Assembly (NCBI GenBank): GCA_019973155.2
Contig: BPQB01000005.1
Location: 434,001 to 498,000, forward strand
Direction of reading: 5' to 3'
Source of the DNA: Phanerochaete sordida
Taxonomy: Eukaryota > Basidiomycota > Agaricomycetes > Polyporales > Phanerochaetaceae
Length of the DNA: 64,000 bases
Shown here: positions 34,010-45,018 of the stretch, piece after piece
Numbering within the stretch: position 1 is the stretch's first letter
How the letters are laid out: each line of letters begins with the position of its first letter
Position numbers and translations under genes: made by a program
Notes under the pieces: model-generated
The model's database searches: none
Told to the model about the DNA's origin: nothing
Seen by the model: the letters and a program-made list of their open reading frames with translations, nothing else

Positions 34010-35204
34010 AACGGACATGCGGTTGCACTCTACCCTGACAGCAGTGCACGCCTCCAGACGCCCAATGAGCACAGAGGAAGTCAGTCACCTAATTGAGCAT
34101 CGGGGACATATAGCATACGCACCTGAGAAGGAGCGGCCTGCGCACGTCGAGGAGCGCACAGCAGTGGTAATGACGCGCTGGGAGGCGTCCGGGACGCTGC
34201 GTCAACGCGTGCGCTGGCGAGTCGATGTGCTTGCGAGAGCGACCACGAGCGCTCAAGCTGCCAGCCTTCGTCTTACCGCGACCCAGAGCTCCGCCACCCT
34301 AGGGCATCGTTAAGGGCGTGTCAGCGAGCGCGCAGCAAAGCATACCGTCACTTACTGCAAGTGCACTGGCTCTGGCAGATGCTGGTCAGCCGGGAAGCGC
34401 ATTCCATCGGTGGCGGCGTCGGTATCGAGCTCGTTATTTGGCCGTGCGTGCCGCGCAGCACGAGCGGGCGGCGTTGCGTTTCGGTTGCGGGGTAGATCTG
34501 GGAGATGTTCTCGTGCTTGACCCCGGCTTGCTTTGACTGCATGCCTACGCGGATGTTCAATATGCGCAGCGTTCGTCTCACAACGGACGGCGGCGCAACA
34601 AAAGACTCACCTCAAATCCTGTGCTGCGGAATCTGTCCGCGTGGCAGCTGGCGTCGTTAGCGTCAGAACACAGGTGGGGTGGTGAAGGTTGGGCTGGGCA
34701 CCGAGAACGAAAAGTGGCGGCGGCTGATACACGATGAAACGCAGCGAGGCATTGCGTACCTTCTCCCGGTGTCTTCAAGGGGTATATGCGCACAAATAGA
34801 ATTGTGATTGAGTGGCTGGGACTGCTGGAGTCTGGAGAGGGTGTAAATGCAGCTGGAGAACATGTATGGCGATATGCACATTGCATGGTGAGCAAAGCAC
34901 GCCGAAAGAAGGAGGGAGGGAACACATCTCAGGCCCCAGGGCGGATTGGATCCTCGTATATGACAACCACACACTATCATAGCCAAGGAATAGGTCGTCT
35001 GTGTGGGTTGGAGTTGGCGACGGTGATGTAGGCGGGCGAGACAGGACGCCAGTCGATGAATATCGGGATCGTATAGCGACTACGCTGAGCTTGGTCGAGG
35101 AGCTGGTACGTGGTAGGGTACTGGTGGTGGAAGTTGGCCACAGCGTCGCGCAGTGTCTGTCGAGCTGGTCGCGCGAGTTGTAGGGACATGGTGGTTGGGA
35201 ACAA
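34010..35204 (-). pseudogene. Decayed spliced gene of unknown family inside the TIR element
   Basis: Blocks on the minus strand show host-like codon bias and splice sites but no single open gene. A block from ATG 35204 reads MSLQLARPARQTLRDAVANF and YTIPIFIDWRPVSPAYITV. Another (about 34760-34620) reads LRFIVYQPPPLFVLGAQP. A third starts after CGTAG at about 34545, first in one frame (KHENISQIYPATETQRRPLV) then, after an apparent frameshift, in another (NNELDTDAATDGMRFPADQ). It ends at a GTAAGTG donor that splices in phase to VAELWVAVRRRLAA. I do not recognise the protein, and no transposase motif is seen. It could be a captured host gene or the element's own lost gene. The exon limits are approximate. 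Confidence 0.35.
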
Positions 35205-36228
35205 GATGACGCACGCGTCGTCGTGACTCGTCGGTGCGACTTGCGCACTTAGTCACATGGTGTCACATCACGGTCACTGGAAACGGTCCCAAGTTCCGAC
35301 CCCGGCGAGCTCTGCAGAAAGGCCCTCAATATTTTATATTAGAACAGAGCCAGCGGAGCAGGCAGCGTGAAAGACCCAATAGGCTGGTGAGCGCGACCGG
35401 TCATGTGTAGCGTGCCCAAAGCGCACTGCCGACTCGGACATTCTGGCGGAGTCTGAGGTAATACTTAGACTCCTGCGACAGCCTGTCCGTGTATTCTGTA
35501 GTGCCCCGAGTATCTTGTGATATCTGTAGCGAGCTGTCCCTCTTTTCACTCGACGAGACCATTTAATTGCTGCAAGGGCTGTAAGTAGCGTCCGGTAGGA
35601 CCCCGAAACCCTGAACCGTGGATGGGCGCGACCCGAGTGCCCTCCTTCGTAACACGTGGGACTACAATATAGCGACATGTACACAGTCACACTAGCTTCG
35701 TTAATCCCGGCTTAACTCATTGAAGCAGGCCCGCAAACCGGAATCAAGCCCATGAACAGGTTTCTGCGGTTTTCATTCGTGTTCGCGTTAATGTACAGAC
35801 GCGCAGCGTTCGGCGGGGGGAATCATTAGACCGGACCAAAAACAGACCTTGCAGCACGGGCAGACACCTCCGCCGGTCGCTCATGTAGCCGTATTGTTCA
35901 TAACTCATAAGTAATTGGATATGGGTGCCTTTGTGGTAGCGTGTTTTCATGGCTCTGGGCTCCCTGAGACATCCATCCTGACCACAATTAACGATGTAAG
36001 ACCCCAGGCTTAGAAACGAAGCTTCTACCGGAGGTTCGGGGTTACCCTGTAGGAAAAAATGGATGGGGATGTGTGGATGATCCACTAGAAACTACTGGAT
36101 TGTCCGGCACACCGACGATGCTGGGTTTGCCCACGGGAAATCACTGGATTTCCCACCAGTGGATTATCCATTTATTTTAAGGTAGCCCACAATCACTGGG
36201 TTATCCGGTGATCTTAACCGGGGTACCG

Positions 36229-36268
36229 GGATATCCATTTATTAAATATGGATCCACTTCCCACAGTG
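36229..36268 (-). repeat. Right terminal inverted repeat
   Basis: Its reverse complement starts CACTGTGGGAAGTGGATCC and ends ATGGATATCC, mirroring the left end. Confidence 0.78.
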
Positions 36269-36620
36269 GCCAGCCACCCTTCACACCCGCGCGGGATCGC
36301 TGACGATCGACGCTCCGCGGGGCGCGATCGGTGCTAGTGCAGCTTCGACGGTGTGCGACTGCGGCTGGCCTTTTAGATTTATTTTAGAGAACTGGAACTA
36401 TCCGCCCCATGGCTGCGAGCCCCCCGCAATAAAGTTGAGGATCGCGAGAAGTCGATCGGGTTAGGACTACCAGCAGATTTGCTTGATCTGGGGGGTGTCG
36501 TAAGCTGTGAATGCATATAACTTGGCTACGCCACCTCTGGGACCAGGTGATTGTACGGTCGAAATTCTACATCATGAATTCCACGGTTTCTACCTCATCA
36601 CCCGAATCTTTCATGTAGGT
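36269..36620. other. Intergenic region right of the TIR element
   Basis: About 350 bases between the element and the stop codon of the second F-box gene. No gene seen; probably its 3' UTR. Confidence 0.5.
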
Positions 36621-39313
36621 CTATCCATCTCTGGGATCCAGGCTGGTCTCGCCGCCTTCATCCGATTCCTCCCATTCCACGTACGCGGCCGCCTGCGCTG
36701 CGAATTGAGAGGCCAAGGGCGGCTTGCTGCTGGTCCGGAGCGTCTCCGAGACGAGGTACACCTGAGGACGCATCGAATCGAGCCCCGGCTGCTTCTTGGA
36801 GAAATAGTCGCGCCCAAGCTCAGGGTCTGCGACGTGGTGGCTACACGAATTGTCAGCATGAGCTCGTGAGTAGTAGTGGGCGATATCTACCTCTGCCGGA
36901 TATGCTCTACCAGCTCGTCTTTTTGATAAGTAGAGGTCCAACGGGAACATTCGTTATGCACATGCGCCTTCAGGTACGGACACCGCCCACAAGACCATGG
37001 CGGGCCTGCGCTCCGTTTACAGTGCGCCGTACTCTCCAAGGTCCGCGCAGTCTCGGCGTGGTGCTCCGGCAGGGCGATTATATAGCAACCTGAGGGTCCC
37101 GCGTAGGGAGCGCTCTTTTTCTCAAGTTTCCAGTCCTTATACTGTTTTTCCGTCATTCTATGGCGTCCGTGTTTGTGTTCGTACTGTGGCACATCATGGT
37201 GAGCTGCCTCATATCGACGGAGGATTTCAACGCAAGTATGACTTACTGCCTTAGTCCAGTCAAGAACATGGAAAATGCCCGGAGCATAGGCATCGCAGAC
37301 CATGCACACGAATCGCGCCGGCGACGCGTCCATGTCCGCCTGGGTGGCAGTCTTGTAATCAAGCCCCGCTAACGCGACGACCTGCTTGAGCGCAGCTACT
37401 TCTGCGGTGTACTTGAACACACGCGTGTCCCAATGGATGAGCTCCCTCGAATGCGACCAATCGTAAAGTTGCAGCATGAAATTGTCGAGGACGACGCGAC
37501 GGTATGGGTTAGACCCGTTCTTCAGTTTCGCCTCGAGGTCGTTCGACAGCGAGTCGCACTTGTGCGAGAGCACGGCGGGGTACGGGCAGGTGATCCTGCA
37601 CGACGGGCAGTAGAACGCGGCCGCGACGGCCAGCTGCATCGGGTCGACGTCCTTGCGAAGCTTGCCCACCGCCTTGCGCACGAGCTGCCCGAGGTACGCC
37701 TCGGCCTGCTTCCGCCAACGCGTGCGGAACGCCGGAAACGCGTCGTGCAGAAACGCAAAACTCTCCTCGGTGACAGCTTCGCGCGGCGGACGCTCGATGA
37801 TTTCGCGGATCTCTGGCATCCCGAGCGCGATGTCGACGCGCGAGGGCTCGCCATGGCGGTATGGAAAGACGGAACCGAGGACGCAGTCGAAGATCTCGAG
37901 CCGGGCACGGCTCACACGCAGGCGCTCCTCCTCGAGCATGTTTGCCCGTACACCCTCGAACCATTGCATGAGCGTAGCAGACACGTTCGTCCAGGCTAGA
38001 GATTGTCAGTTTGTAGAGTTGAGATGAAAGACCGGCAACTCACTTCTGTCGGTCAGTGCGCGTGGCTCCTTTACGCAAGGTAGGTCTCGGAATTCACCAA
38101 GCCCATGTTCCGACTCCATAACGCGGTCGAGATCTTCTCCCCAGCCATCTTCGCGGAGCCGCTCGATGATCCTTAAGAGAGTGGGATCAGTGCTCGCTCA
38201 TGGAGAGCAGACATTTGTGGTCTTACTCCGCATATCTCTCGCGCCGGATATCCTTGAGCTCTTTCTCACGAGCCGCCAGTTTCTGCGCATGCCAATTCCG
38301 TATCACAGCAAGGCACTAGTTCATGCTCCGCATGAGTTTCCTGTCATATCTGGGCGACGAAAATACTGTACCTCTCTGATCCGCTTCATCCGTTGCATAT
38401 GCTCATCGAGGACTTCCTTGTATCGGTCAGGCTCTGCAGTGAGTGCATCTCGTAGTCTGATTAGATCTGGTTCGAAGGTGATCCAGGCTAATATACGTGT
38501 CAACTTCGTAGTCTCAGGTGATGAAGGGCAGCCCACATACGTAAGCTTCCCTCCGACCGTTTATCCTCGTCCAGGAAAAATGTAGGGAGAAAGGCCCGAA
38601 GACCCCAGTTGCCTTCGGTAGGAGTGAAGGGGACGCCCGTCTCCACGGCGCTGCTGAGCTTCAGGTTTTTGTATAGCCTAGCATACGAGTGGTCAGCCTA
38701 GAGAGGAGCCTTCGTGACTGGCAGTACATACCGCTTGTTGAGAGCCGCCGCACAAGCCTTGCAATAGCGAGCTCGAACCTCCCAATATATCCACTTGACA
38801 TTTGGCTTAAGACAGCTCTAAGGCGGCATTCGTCAGTAAAGCCAATGACACGGAGCGCGAAAGGCTTACGGAGCAATAGTTGGTGTATAAGAAACTCGCG
38901 AGACCGGGCTCGTTCATGTCTTCGGGGCAGGGTGGGTACCCCTCGAGGTTCTCGCGTGCCGCCTTCCACAGAAACGCAGAGCTTCTGCGCATGAGCAGAT
39001 CTCGGAACGCCTTGGTCGTCCGGGAGAGGCTGAGCAGGTCGCCCGGGTTGAGGTGCAGCACGACCTACAAGTGGCACGTCAGGCCAGCAGAAGGGGGAAC
39101 AGTGCCAGACCAAACACATACCTCGATAACAACGTCTAATGGAAGCTCGGTGAGACCAGCGAGCTTGCCGCGCCTACGGCGAGGCTTTGTGGCTTTCGCC
39201 ACAGCGGTCCTCGGCGCGGGTTGGGCTGTGGCGGGGCCCGTGGACGCTCCTGAGGCTCCGGCCCCCGCCTGGGGGTGCGCAGTCTTGATTCGCTTAGATC
39301 GTCGGGGCGACAT
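36621..39313 (-). CDS. F-box protein with Cys/His clusters (family copy B)
   Basis: Multi-exon gene from ATG 39313 to TAG 36623-36621. A basic N-terminus (MSPRRSKRIK) suggests nuclear targeting. The F-box spans an intron: LTELPLDVVIE / VVLHLNPGDLLSLSRTTKAF, then LWKAARENLEGYPPCP. Further exons give CLKPNVKWIYWEVRARYC..C, a helical middle (LRDALTAEPDRYKEVLDEHM) and a Cys cluster (YCPSCRITCPYPAVLSHKC). All correspond in order to copy A at 19471-22055, so they are diverged paralogues in opposite orientation. It presumably serves an SCF ubiquitin ligase; target unknown. The TIR element sits just past its 3' end. Internal exon borders were not all fixed. Confidence 0.8.
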
Positions 39314-39807
39314 TGCAGATGAATGAGATGAGAGTTCGAACGAAAGAGCGCACAGAGTGGCACAGGCCAGTCAGGTCCAGACAAGCAGCTTCGGATGCGT
39401 GATGGGCCACTGCTTGTTGTCAGGAAGGCCAGCGCGCTTTAGTGCCACACCGATCACTGCACTGTACTTGCACATGCTTTGTAGTATTGCATGATCGGCC
39501 ATGCCGAACGTGCGTCTGGTTGGACGTCGAGGAAGAGGAACTTCAGGAGGAACATGGGCGAGCGCTCTCGGTCTCGGAGTCGCTCCTGCCCCAGCGGCCC
39601 GTACATCCCGCGCATGACCTGAGAACTCCCTCGGTTTTCAAGCTTTGAACGTCACAGGCTCTTATGGGAAGGTATACAGTACCGCCATAAACCAACAGCA
39701 GTTGCTTCGACACATTCTAATTGGTCGCGAAAATTTGCGAGGCAATCTAAAGTAGCTACCCGACAGAGATACCTATTAGATCTTCTTCGAAGGCAAGCAG
39801 TAAGTCA
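39314..39807. other. Intergenic region
   Basis: About 495 bases holding the F-box B promoter and the 3' end of the DUF4246 gene. No further gene seen. Confidence 0.5.
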
Positions 39808-41725
39808 TTAGTGCTCGCACATGCTGAATGACGCAGAGAACATCAGAGTGTCGTTATCCGAAGTCATGGAACTGCGCTCGTCCATCAGCTGCAGCCGGTA
39901 CTCCTCTGCCTCCTGTCTCGACATCAGCCAGTCTGCACGGTCGACGATCATGTCCACCAGCTCCGGAGGGACCAACGCAAATCCACGGGCTTGCGCTCCA
40001 TGCTTAGTGCGCAGCTCCGAGCCGATGCTCCTGAGGAAGGCCCGCATCCACTCCTTCTGCTGTCGGGGCACATCACATGTCGACGGGCGTGGCTTTGGGA
40101 GTTGAGGGTCAACGAGGAAGAGGGCGACAATCTTGCGGTGCCCAGGCCGCGACTTGTCTGCAAGCTCGAATGGCTGAACTTGGTGCTGAAAGACGTTCGG
40201 GAAAGCGATGCAACGTCCCTGTCTGGTCGCTACAGAGCCGATTTCTTGATGTAGTGGTCCTTCTCTGAGTACAGATATTTCAGATGACATGTCATGCAAC
40301 GAGCATAGGTCGACTCGCCTTGATAGCCCGTAGGCAAGCCGCACACCTGCCTCATCGTCTTGCTCATAGTCTTCGGGGGCGCCGACCCCCATGCGGAAGG
40401 CCAACGCGCTCTCGGTGATATTGTCTTCATCGTAGTAGTATATCCCCGAAGAGACTATGGCTTCGTTCACCATGCCTTCGACGTGCCAGCTTCCGCCCTT
40501 GTATCGAGGTTTATCAGGAGTCTGGGAAACATCCTGATGAGCACTCTGGCAGCAAAGTTTGATTCGCTGGAACTCACAAGTATGATGTTGGCCAGTTTGA
40601 CAATAATTTGCAGTGTGCGAGCCTCAAGATTGACAGGTTCTTCAGGCTTTGGGTAGGGTTGAAACGGCTTGATGACCTCGGGCAAGCGGAAAACCATATC
40701 CCTTCTGTCTTCATCGTTCTCGTCCAGATCAGGGTGCTCGATGAATAAAGGGTTTGGTTGGTCGAGCCAGGTATAGGCCCCGTGCACGAGGCGGCGGGGC
40801 TCAAGCTCCACGAGCGACTCCGTGAGGACACGCTCCCACAGAGGCAAGAAACGCGCGATGAGCTGCTCGACGACCGTGTAGGCCGAGGCGTGATTGACAT
40901 AGTCGAGATTGTTGATGTACCCGAGTGCTTTCACCGATGCTCCGTCTTCGCTCACTGAGAAGTCGGTTGGAAGCCAGCTGAAGCGCGTCGAAGTGAATGT
41001 GCCCTCTTCGTCCTGGCATTCGTCATATATCGGCGGGTCCGCCGGCAGCGGCTTCGGGTCGTAGCCCGCGCGGAGCACCGTGCGGTCGTACACGATCGGG
41101 TAGAGCGACGGGTGTACAAGGTCGAGGACCTGTCCGTCTGCGCGCGGGTGCCAGTCACGGGCGGCCTCTGGGACGTCCTCCAGCTTTGCGACAGCTTCGA
41201 GCAGTGCGCTGCGGAGTTCATCATCAATGAGCGTGTCGGACTGCCAGATACGCGGGAAGATGGATGCCTGCGATGTAGAAGCGTGTTAGAATCAACTCGT
41301 CGTTGCCGCGAGAGACGATATCTACCTCGATGCCCGTCGCTGCGTCTCGCTGAGCAGCATACCACGCCAGCTCGTCAAGCACGTAGTCCACCTCGTCCTC
41401 TGTTAGCGGGATGTTCCCATGCGGTACGGGCGCGCCGATCGCTTCGCTACGCCAACGCGCACGGATCTCTGGATCCTGGGCCTTGGTCCACCAGCTGGGC
41501 TTTGCCCGGATAGTGGCAGACAGCGCGTACATGTTGCGCTCGTTCGCCTGCAAAAATACACGTCAGCCAACTCTGAAGTGTGGAGTGAAGGCAACGTACC
41601 GTAAGCGGAGGATCGTCGTACGGCTTACTTTCCGCTCCCGCGTCCTCTTCACGGACACGAAATGGGTGCCTAAACACACCTGAGACCGTCAGGCCTGCCG
41701 CCAGCTCAGCAGTATACACGCTCAT
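39808..41725 (-). CDS. DUF4246 family protein (possible 2-oxoglutarate dioxygenase fold)
   Basis: Exons run from ATG 41725 (MSVYTAELAAGL) to TAA 39810-39808. Family signatures: SWWTKAQDPEIRARWRSEA, ASIFPRIWQSDTLIDDELR, DLVHPSLYPIVYDRT, FSWLPTDFSVSEDG, LGYINNLDYVNH, KLANIIL joined to TPDKPRYKGGSWHVEGM, GIYYYDEDNITES, and IAFPNVFQHQVQPFEL followed by GHRKIVALFLVDP. This is the fungal DUF4246 family, of unknown function. WHVEG plus H-QV...GHRK has the look of a metal- and oxoglutarate-binding beta-helix, which I offer only as inference. A 54-nt GC-AG intron (40318-40265) lies in frame; splicing it gives GLSREGPLHQEIGSV, as in the family. Confidence 0.85.
40265..40318 (-). other. In-frame GC-AG intron in the DUF4246 gene
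   Basis: Donor AAG|GCGAGT, acceptor ACTCAG, length 54 nt, so retention adds 18 residues without a stop. Removing it restores the close spacing of GL and EGP expected for the family. Confidence 0.6.
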
Positions 41726-42024
41726 GGTGGTTCGAACTCAACCTCCAGCGTGGCGTCTTGTAGCGTGCCTCGCTCTTTTAGCTCAGGAACAGGAATGGAA
41801 CGTGATGGCGATGTGCCTGTGAATGCAGGAGTCCTTACATCATCTTCTTCAGATGCCCTGCAGACGCAAGTAGCAGAGTAGGATTAAGAGCAGGGATGGT
41901 GCTTTCTGTGTATGTATATCAAAGAAGAGCATGTATGAAGGCGGCAAGCGACAAGCATTCCAAATCAGCGAAAGGTTACAGTGATAACGGGACAACGCAG
42001 CAACACATTATACGCCGGCAGCAG

Positions 42025-44723
42025 CTACCAGGGCTCGTCCTCCGCAAGCATGATCGCGTCGATGTAGGCCGAGTCGTCTCCGATGAGCACCTCCGAGACA
42101 AGCACGTTTTCGCCAACGCCGGCCAGGTTAGGAGACATCCCGAGCTTTGCGACGAGCTCGCTGTTCGCTGATGCGCAGAAAGCGAGAATATACGAGCCAA
42201 GGATGGCAACGAACTGTGAGATGCTGTCAGCAACTATGTATAAAGGATCATTCGAAACCCGCTCACCATAGCACCATCCTTCAGCCTACCATGGAACCGC
42301 TCAAAATTCTCTTTCGCACTTGCGTCGGCACTCTCTTGAAGGGCAACGCGCGCGCTTGAACCACCACATGTCAGGGCCTTCAGCATGTTCGCCACGGGTT
42401 CGCCCTTGTAAAACTTGCCGGGAGCGCCCTGCGGCGTCGTCAGTGCTACGGCGGCGATTTCTTGGAGGGTTTTGCGGGTAGGCTCCGCCGGAGGATTGAT
42501 ATCCTGCAAGAGAACGGGGATGCGCACGGAAGCGTCGATCGGTATCAGAAGAATAGGAGTGGCGGTTTCGGACCTGAAGGAAGGTTAGTGCTGTTGGCGC
42601 TGCGCTACTCTGACAAGTGCTCACTGCTCTGCTGAAGGAGAGACCGCCGAGGGTTCGGAAGCACTAGAAAAGCTGCGTGTCGTCTTAGGCACGCTTGAGA
42701 ATGAGATGTACGAGAGACTCACATGCTGTCGAAGATCGTCAGCTTCCGCCACGAAGCAAAGCTGCTGCTCGGGCGCGCGGAACTGCTGCTTAGTGGCGCA
42801 TCGATCGGGTTGATGAGTGGTTCCTTCGGAAGAGGCGATATGACAGGTTCAGGTTCCTTCGGGTGCCTGAACCCCTTGGTCAATAATGCGTAGAGACTTC
42901 CTAGCCAGGATTTAACGCACTCTTCCTCCGGCTGCGACTCGGCCATGACCTGGTCTTCCTCCACTTGCAGCATCTCCGCCTTCGCCTCCACCTTGGAAGG
43001 TGGCTTTACAGCACCGGCATCTTCCACGAAGTCATGGTCCACTTCGCCTTCGGCATCTCGCTCGGATGTTGCGTCGAGGTCGACCGGGGCCAGCGCAGGT
43101 GCAGGCGCTGACGGCCCAGCGGACGGCTGGCTGAGACTCGCGAGGCGGTCGAGGTCTTCCGTCGTCAACGGAGGCAAGTACTGCTCGTCAACGGCCATCG
43201 AGTCAACGGACTCGTCACGCAGGAGCGGCGTCATTCTTCGGGCAGCACGTCCAGGCGTCGCCCGCGCCGGCGTCCCGAGCTGCTTGCGCGTCCGACCGGC
43301 CTTCACTAGGGCAGGCTGCGCCAGGGCGGGTTGCGGGACGTCCAGGACGATACCCTTAGACGAGCGGCCGGGGCCTGCGCGCGACGCCGAGATCTTGGCC
43401 CGCGTAGGAGACGGCTTGGTGCCATTGGACGTCGATGCAGCCGGCACGGGTTGCAGTTTGCGGAGAGAGCGGGACTTGACTGCGCGCGGGGCACGCTCTG
43501 GAGACGGCTCGGGCTCAGATTTGGATTTTGGTATCGAGCGAGCCGCGGGCGGCGCGCGTGTGGGTGCCTTCGCGGCGCCGTTGGTCTTGCGGGTGCGTGT
43601 GCCAACGGGCTCCTCCACGGGTGTAGAGTCGCCCGACTCGTCGGCGAGGTTGGAAGGTGAGGTGGCGTGCGCCGCCGCCTCCTCTTCAGAGTCCGTCGTA
43701 TCGATTTCAATCACTTCTTGCTCTTTTGGCTTCCGCTGGGGTGCCGCGCGGCGGCTTTGAGGGGCAGCTTGATTACCCGCAGCCGACTTGCGGGGAGACG
43801 CGGCAGAACGGGTCACACGCCCGCTAGCAGACGAGCCTGCGACGGTAGAGGTAGAAGGGGTGTTTCGCGTCTGTCTGCGAGAAGCAGGTGCTTTGGATAC
43901 GCTTTCTTGTATCTCGTCTTCATCGGTGTCGATCAGCTCAACAGGAGGACGGCCGCGTCTTCGCTTCGGCGAGGGTGCTTCTGCCGCTTGGTCTATGCTA
44001 GACGTACGTCGCTTGCGAGTACTAATTGGCTTGGGTACGACCTCGTCAACCTCATCATCGATGAGGGACTGCACTTCGCCTTCGGAGTCGGTTGGCTTGC
44101 GCTTTGACGGAGCTGGACGCCGAGGACTAGAGTGGGCTTCCTTCTTCACAGGCTTCACCGGCTTTCTCTCTAGAGGAGTGTAGTCAGAACACACTGCCAA
44201 GGGTCAAGATAAAGGCTCCGAACGTACTTCCAGGAGGTCCAACTGGGAAGATTTCCTCACCAACCTCAAAGAGATCCATCCGGCTAGGGTCCCTACCGCC
44301 ACCTATGCGCTCCCAGAACCCCGTAATTATGTGCTCCGAGCCCTCAAAGCTGTCATATGGCTCCCAGCTAGACACAGAGCGTATTCAGCGACTTGAACGT
44401 CTGGCGCGCTCGGAATGAGACTCACGTGTTCTCCGCTGGGTCATCGTAACCTTTCCACTGCAGAAGATTTGCGTCAGTTGGCCATTGGTGATGCTAAGGT
44501 GTGCTGCACGTTACCTTGACCAGATAGTGCTGCATGAATCGTGGTAAGCTCCTTATAGCAACTTTGGCTTAGACATTGCACGCACCCAGGTCTTCCTCAT
44601 GCTCCCCTTCCTGACCACTTTCGCACGGAGTACGGTCTCTGTTCGTGGAGTACGGTCAATACAGCTCGCAGTAGAGAAGCATTCACACTCACCGACTTCA
44701 TACTCGTCCCCGCTGCCGCTCAT
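42025..44723 (-). CDS. Chromodomain and AT-hook protein
   Basis: Small first exons splice to a complete chromodomain: DEYEVETVLRAKVV, then TWHYLVKWKGYDDPAENTWE and PYDSFEGSEHIITGFWERI. The three aromatic cage positions (Tyr of EYEVE, Trp of WKGY, Trp of TWEP) are present, so methyl-lysine histone binding is likely. The first exon is 44723-44693. A disordered basic middle of over 400 residues carries an AT-hook (KRRRGRPPVELID) and many Ser-Pro sites. The C-terminus (about 42630-42025) looks folded: LLQDINPPAEPTRKTLQEIA, FERFHGRLKDGAMV and FVAILGSYILAFCASANSEL. It is not a chromoshadow domain that I can recognise. So it is not plain HP1; closest in design are large chromodomain silencing factors. 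It shares a promoter with RAD54. Confidence 0.82.
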
Positions 44724-45018
44724 GGCGTGTTCAGGTGTGCAGACTCCAGCTGAGAGTCTGAGACTTCGGGGAGGTTGGTGAGAGCACCTCAGACGCCCAG
44801 AGACTTGGACAGGCGCCAAAGCGATGACGGGGTCACGCACAGCACGTGATCAGACGCGCGGTCAAATGGGCGTCTGTGCTCGGCATTGAGTCGTTGATCG
44901 CGTCCGCGCCTTTCTTCTCCTACGACCACGACCTCCACAGCCTCCGCGGGCCTAGATCCTTTCAGTATCCTGCATCCTTACGCACTCTACCCCGCGCGGC
45001 CTGCAGGGACTGCGAGCG
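44724..45018. promoter_or_regulatory. Bidirectional promoter, chromodomain gene / RAD54
   Basis: 295 bases between the divergent start codons. Possible co-regulation of a chromatin protein and a recombination motor. No TATA box is obvious. Confidence 0.5.

Larger units (their letters stand above)
33690..36268. mobile_element. TIR DNA transposon-like element, about 2.6 kb, hAT-like ends
   Basis: Both ends begin CACTGTGGGAAGTGRATCC in inverted orientation, and the similarity extends about 40 bases (33690-33730 and 36229-36268). Flanking 8-mers are GCGTGCCA (33682-33689) and GCCAGCCA (36269-36276), matching at 6 of 8 positions, as expected for an aged 8-bp target duplication. Many short subterminal copies of ACTGGAT/ATCCAGT and GGATATCC-like motifs lie inside each end (33721-33930 and 36085-36235). 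8-bp duplications, CA...TG ends and subterminal repeats suit the hAT superfamily, but KDZ elements also make 8-bp duplications. No intact transposase is visible, so it is non-autonomous or decayed. Confidence 0.72.

Noticed and set aside
34010..35204. Velvet-domain or hAT transposase identity for the remnant in the TIR element
   Set aside because: Some residues (QPPP, RFIVYQ) are vaguely velvet-like but the order fails; no hAT dimerisation or catalytic motif is visible.
42945..43760. Plus-strand frame opposite the chromodomain protein
   Set aside because: GC-bias shadow of the disordered coding region; no homologous motif.
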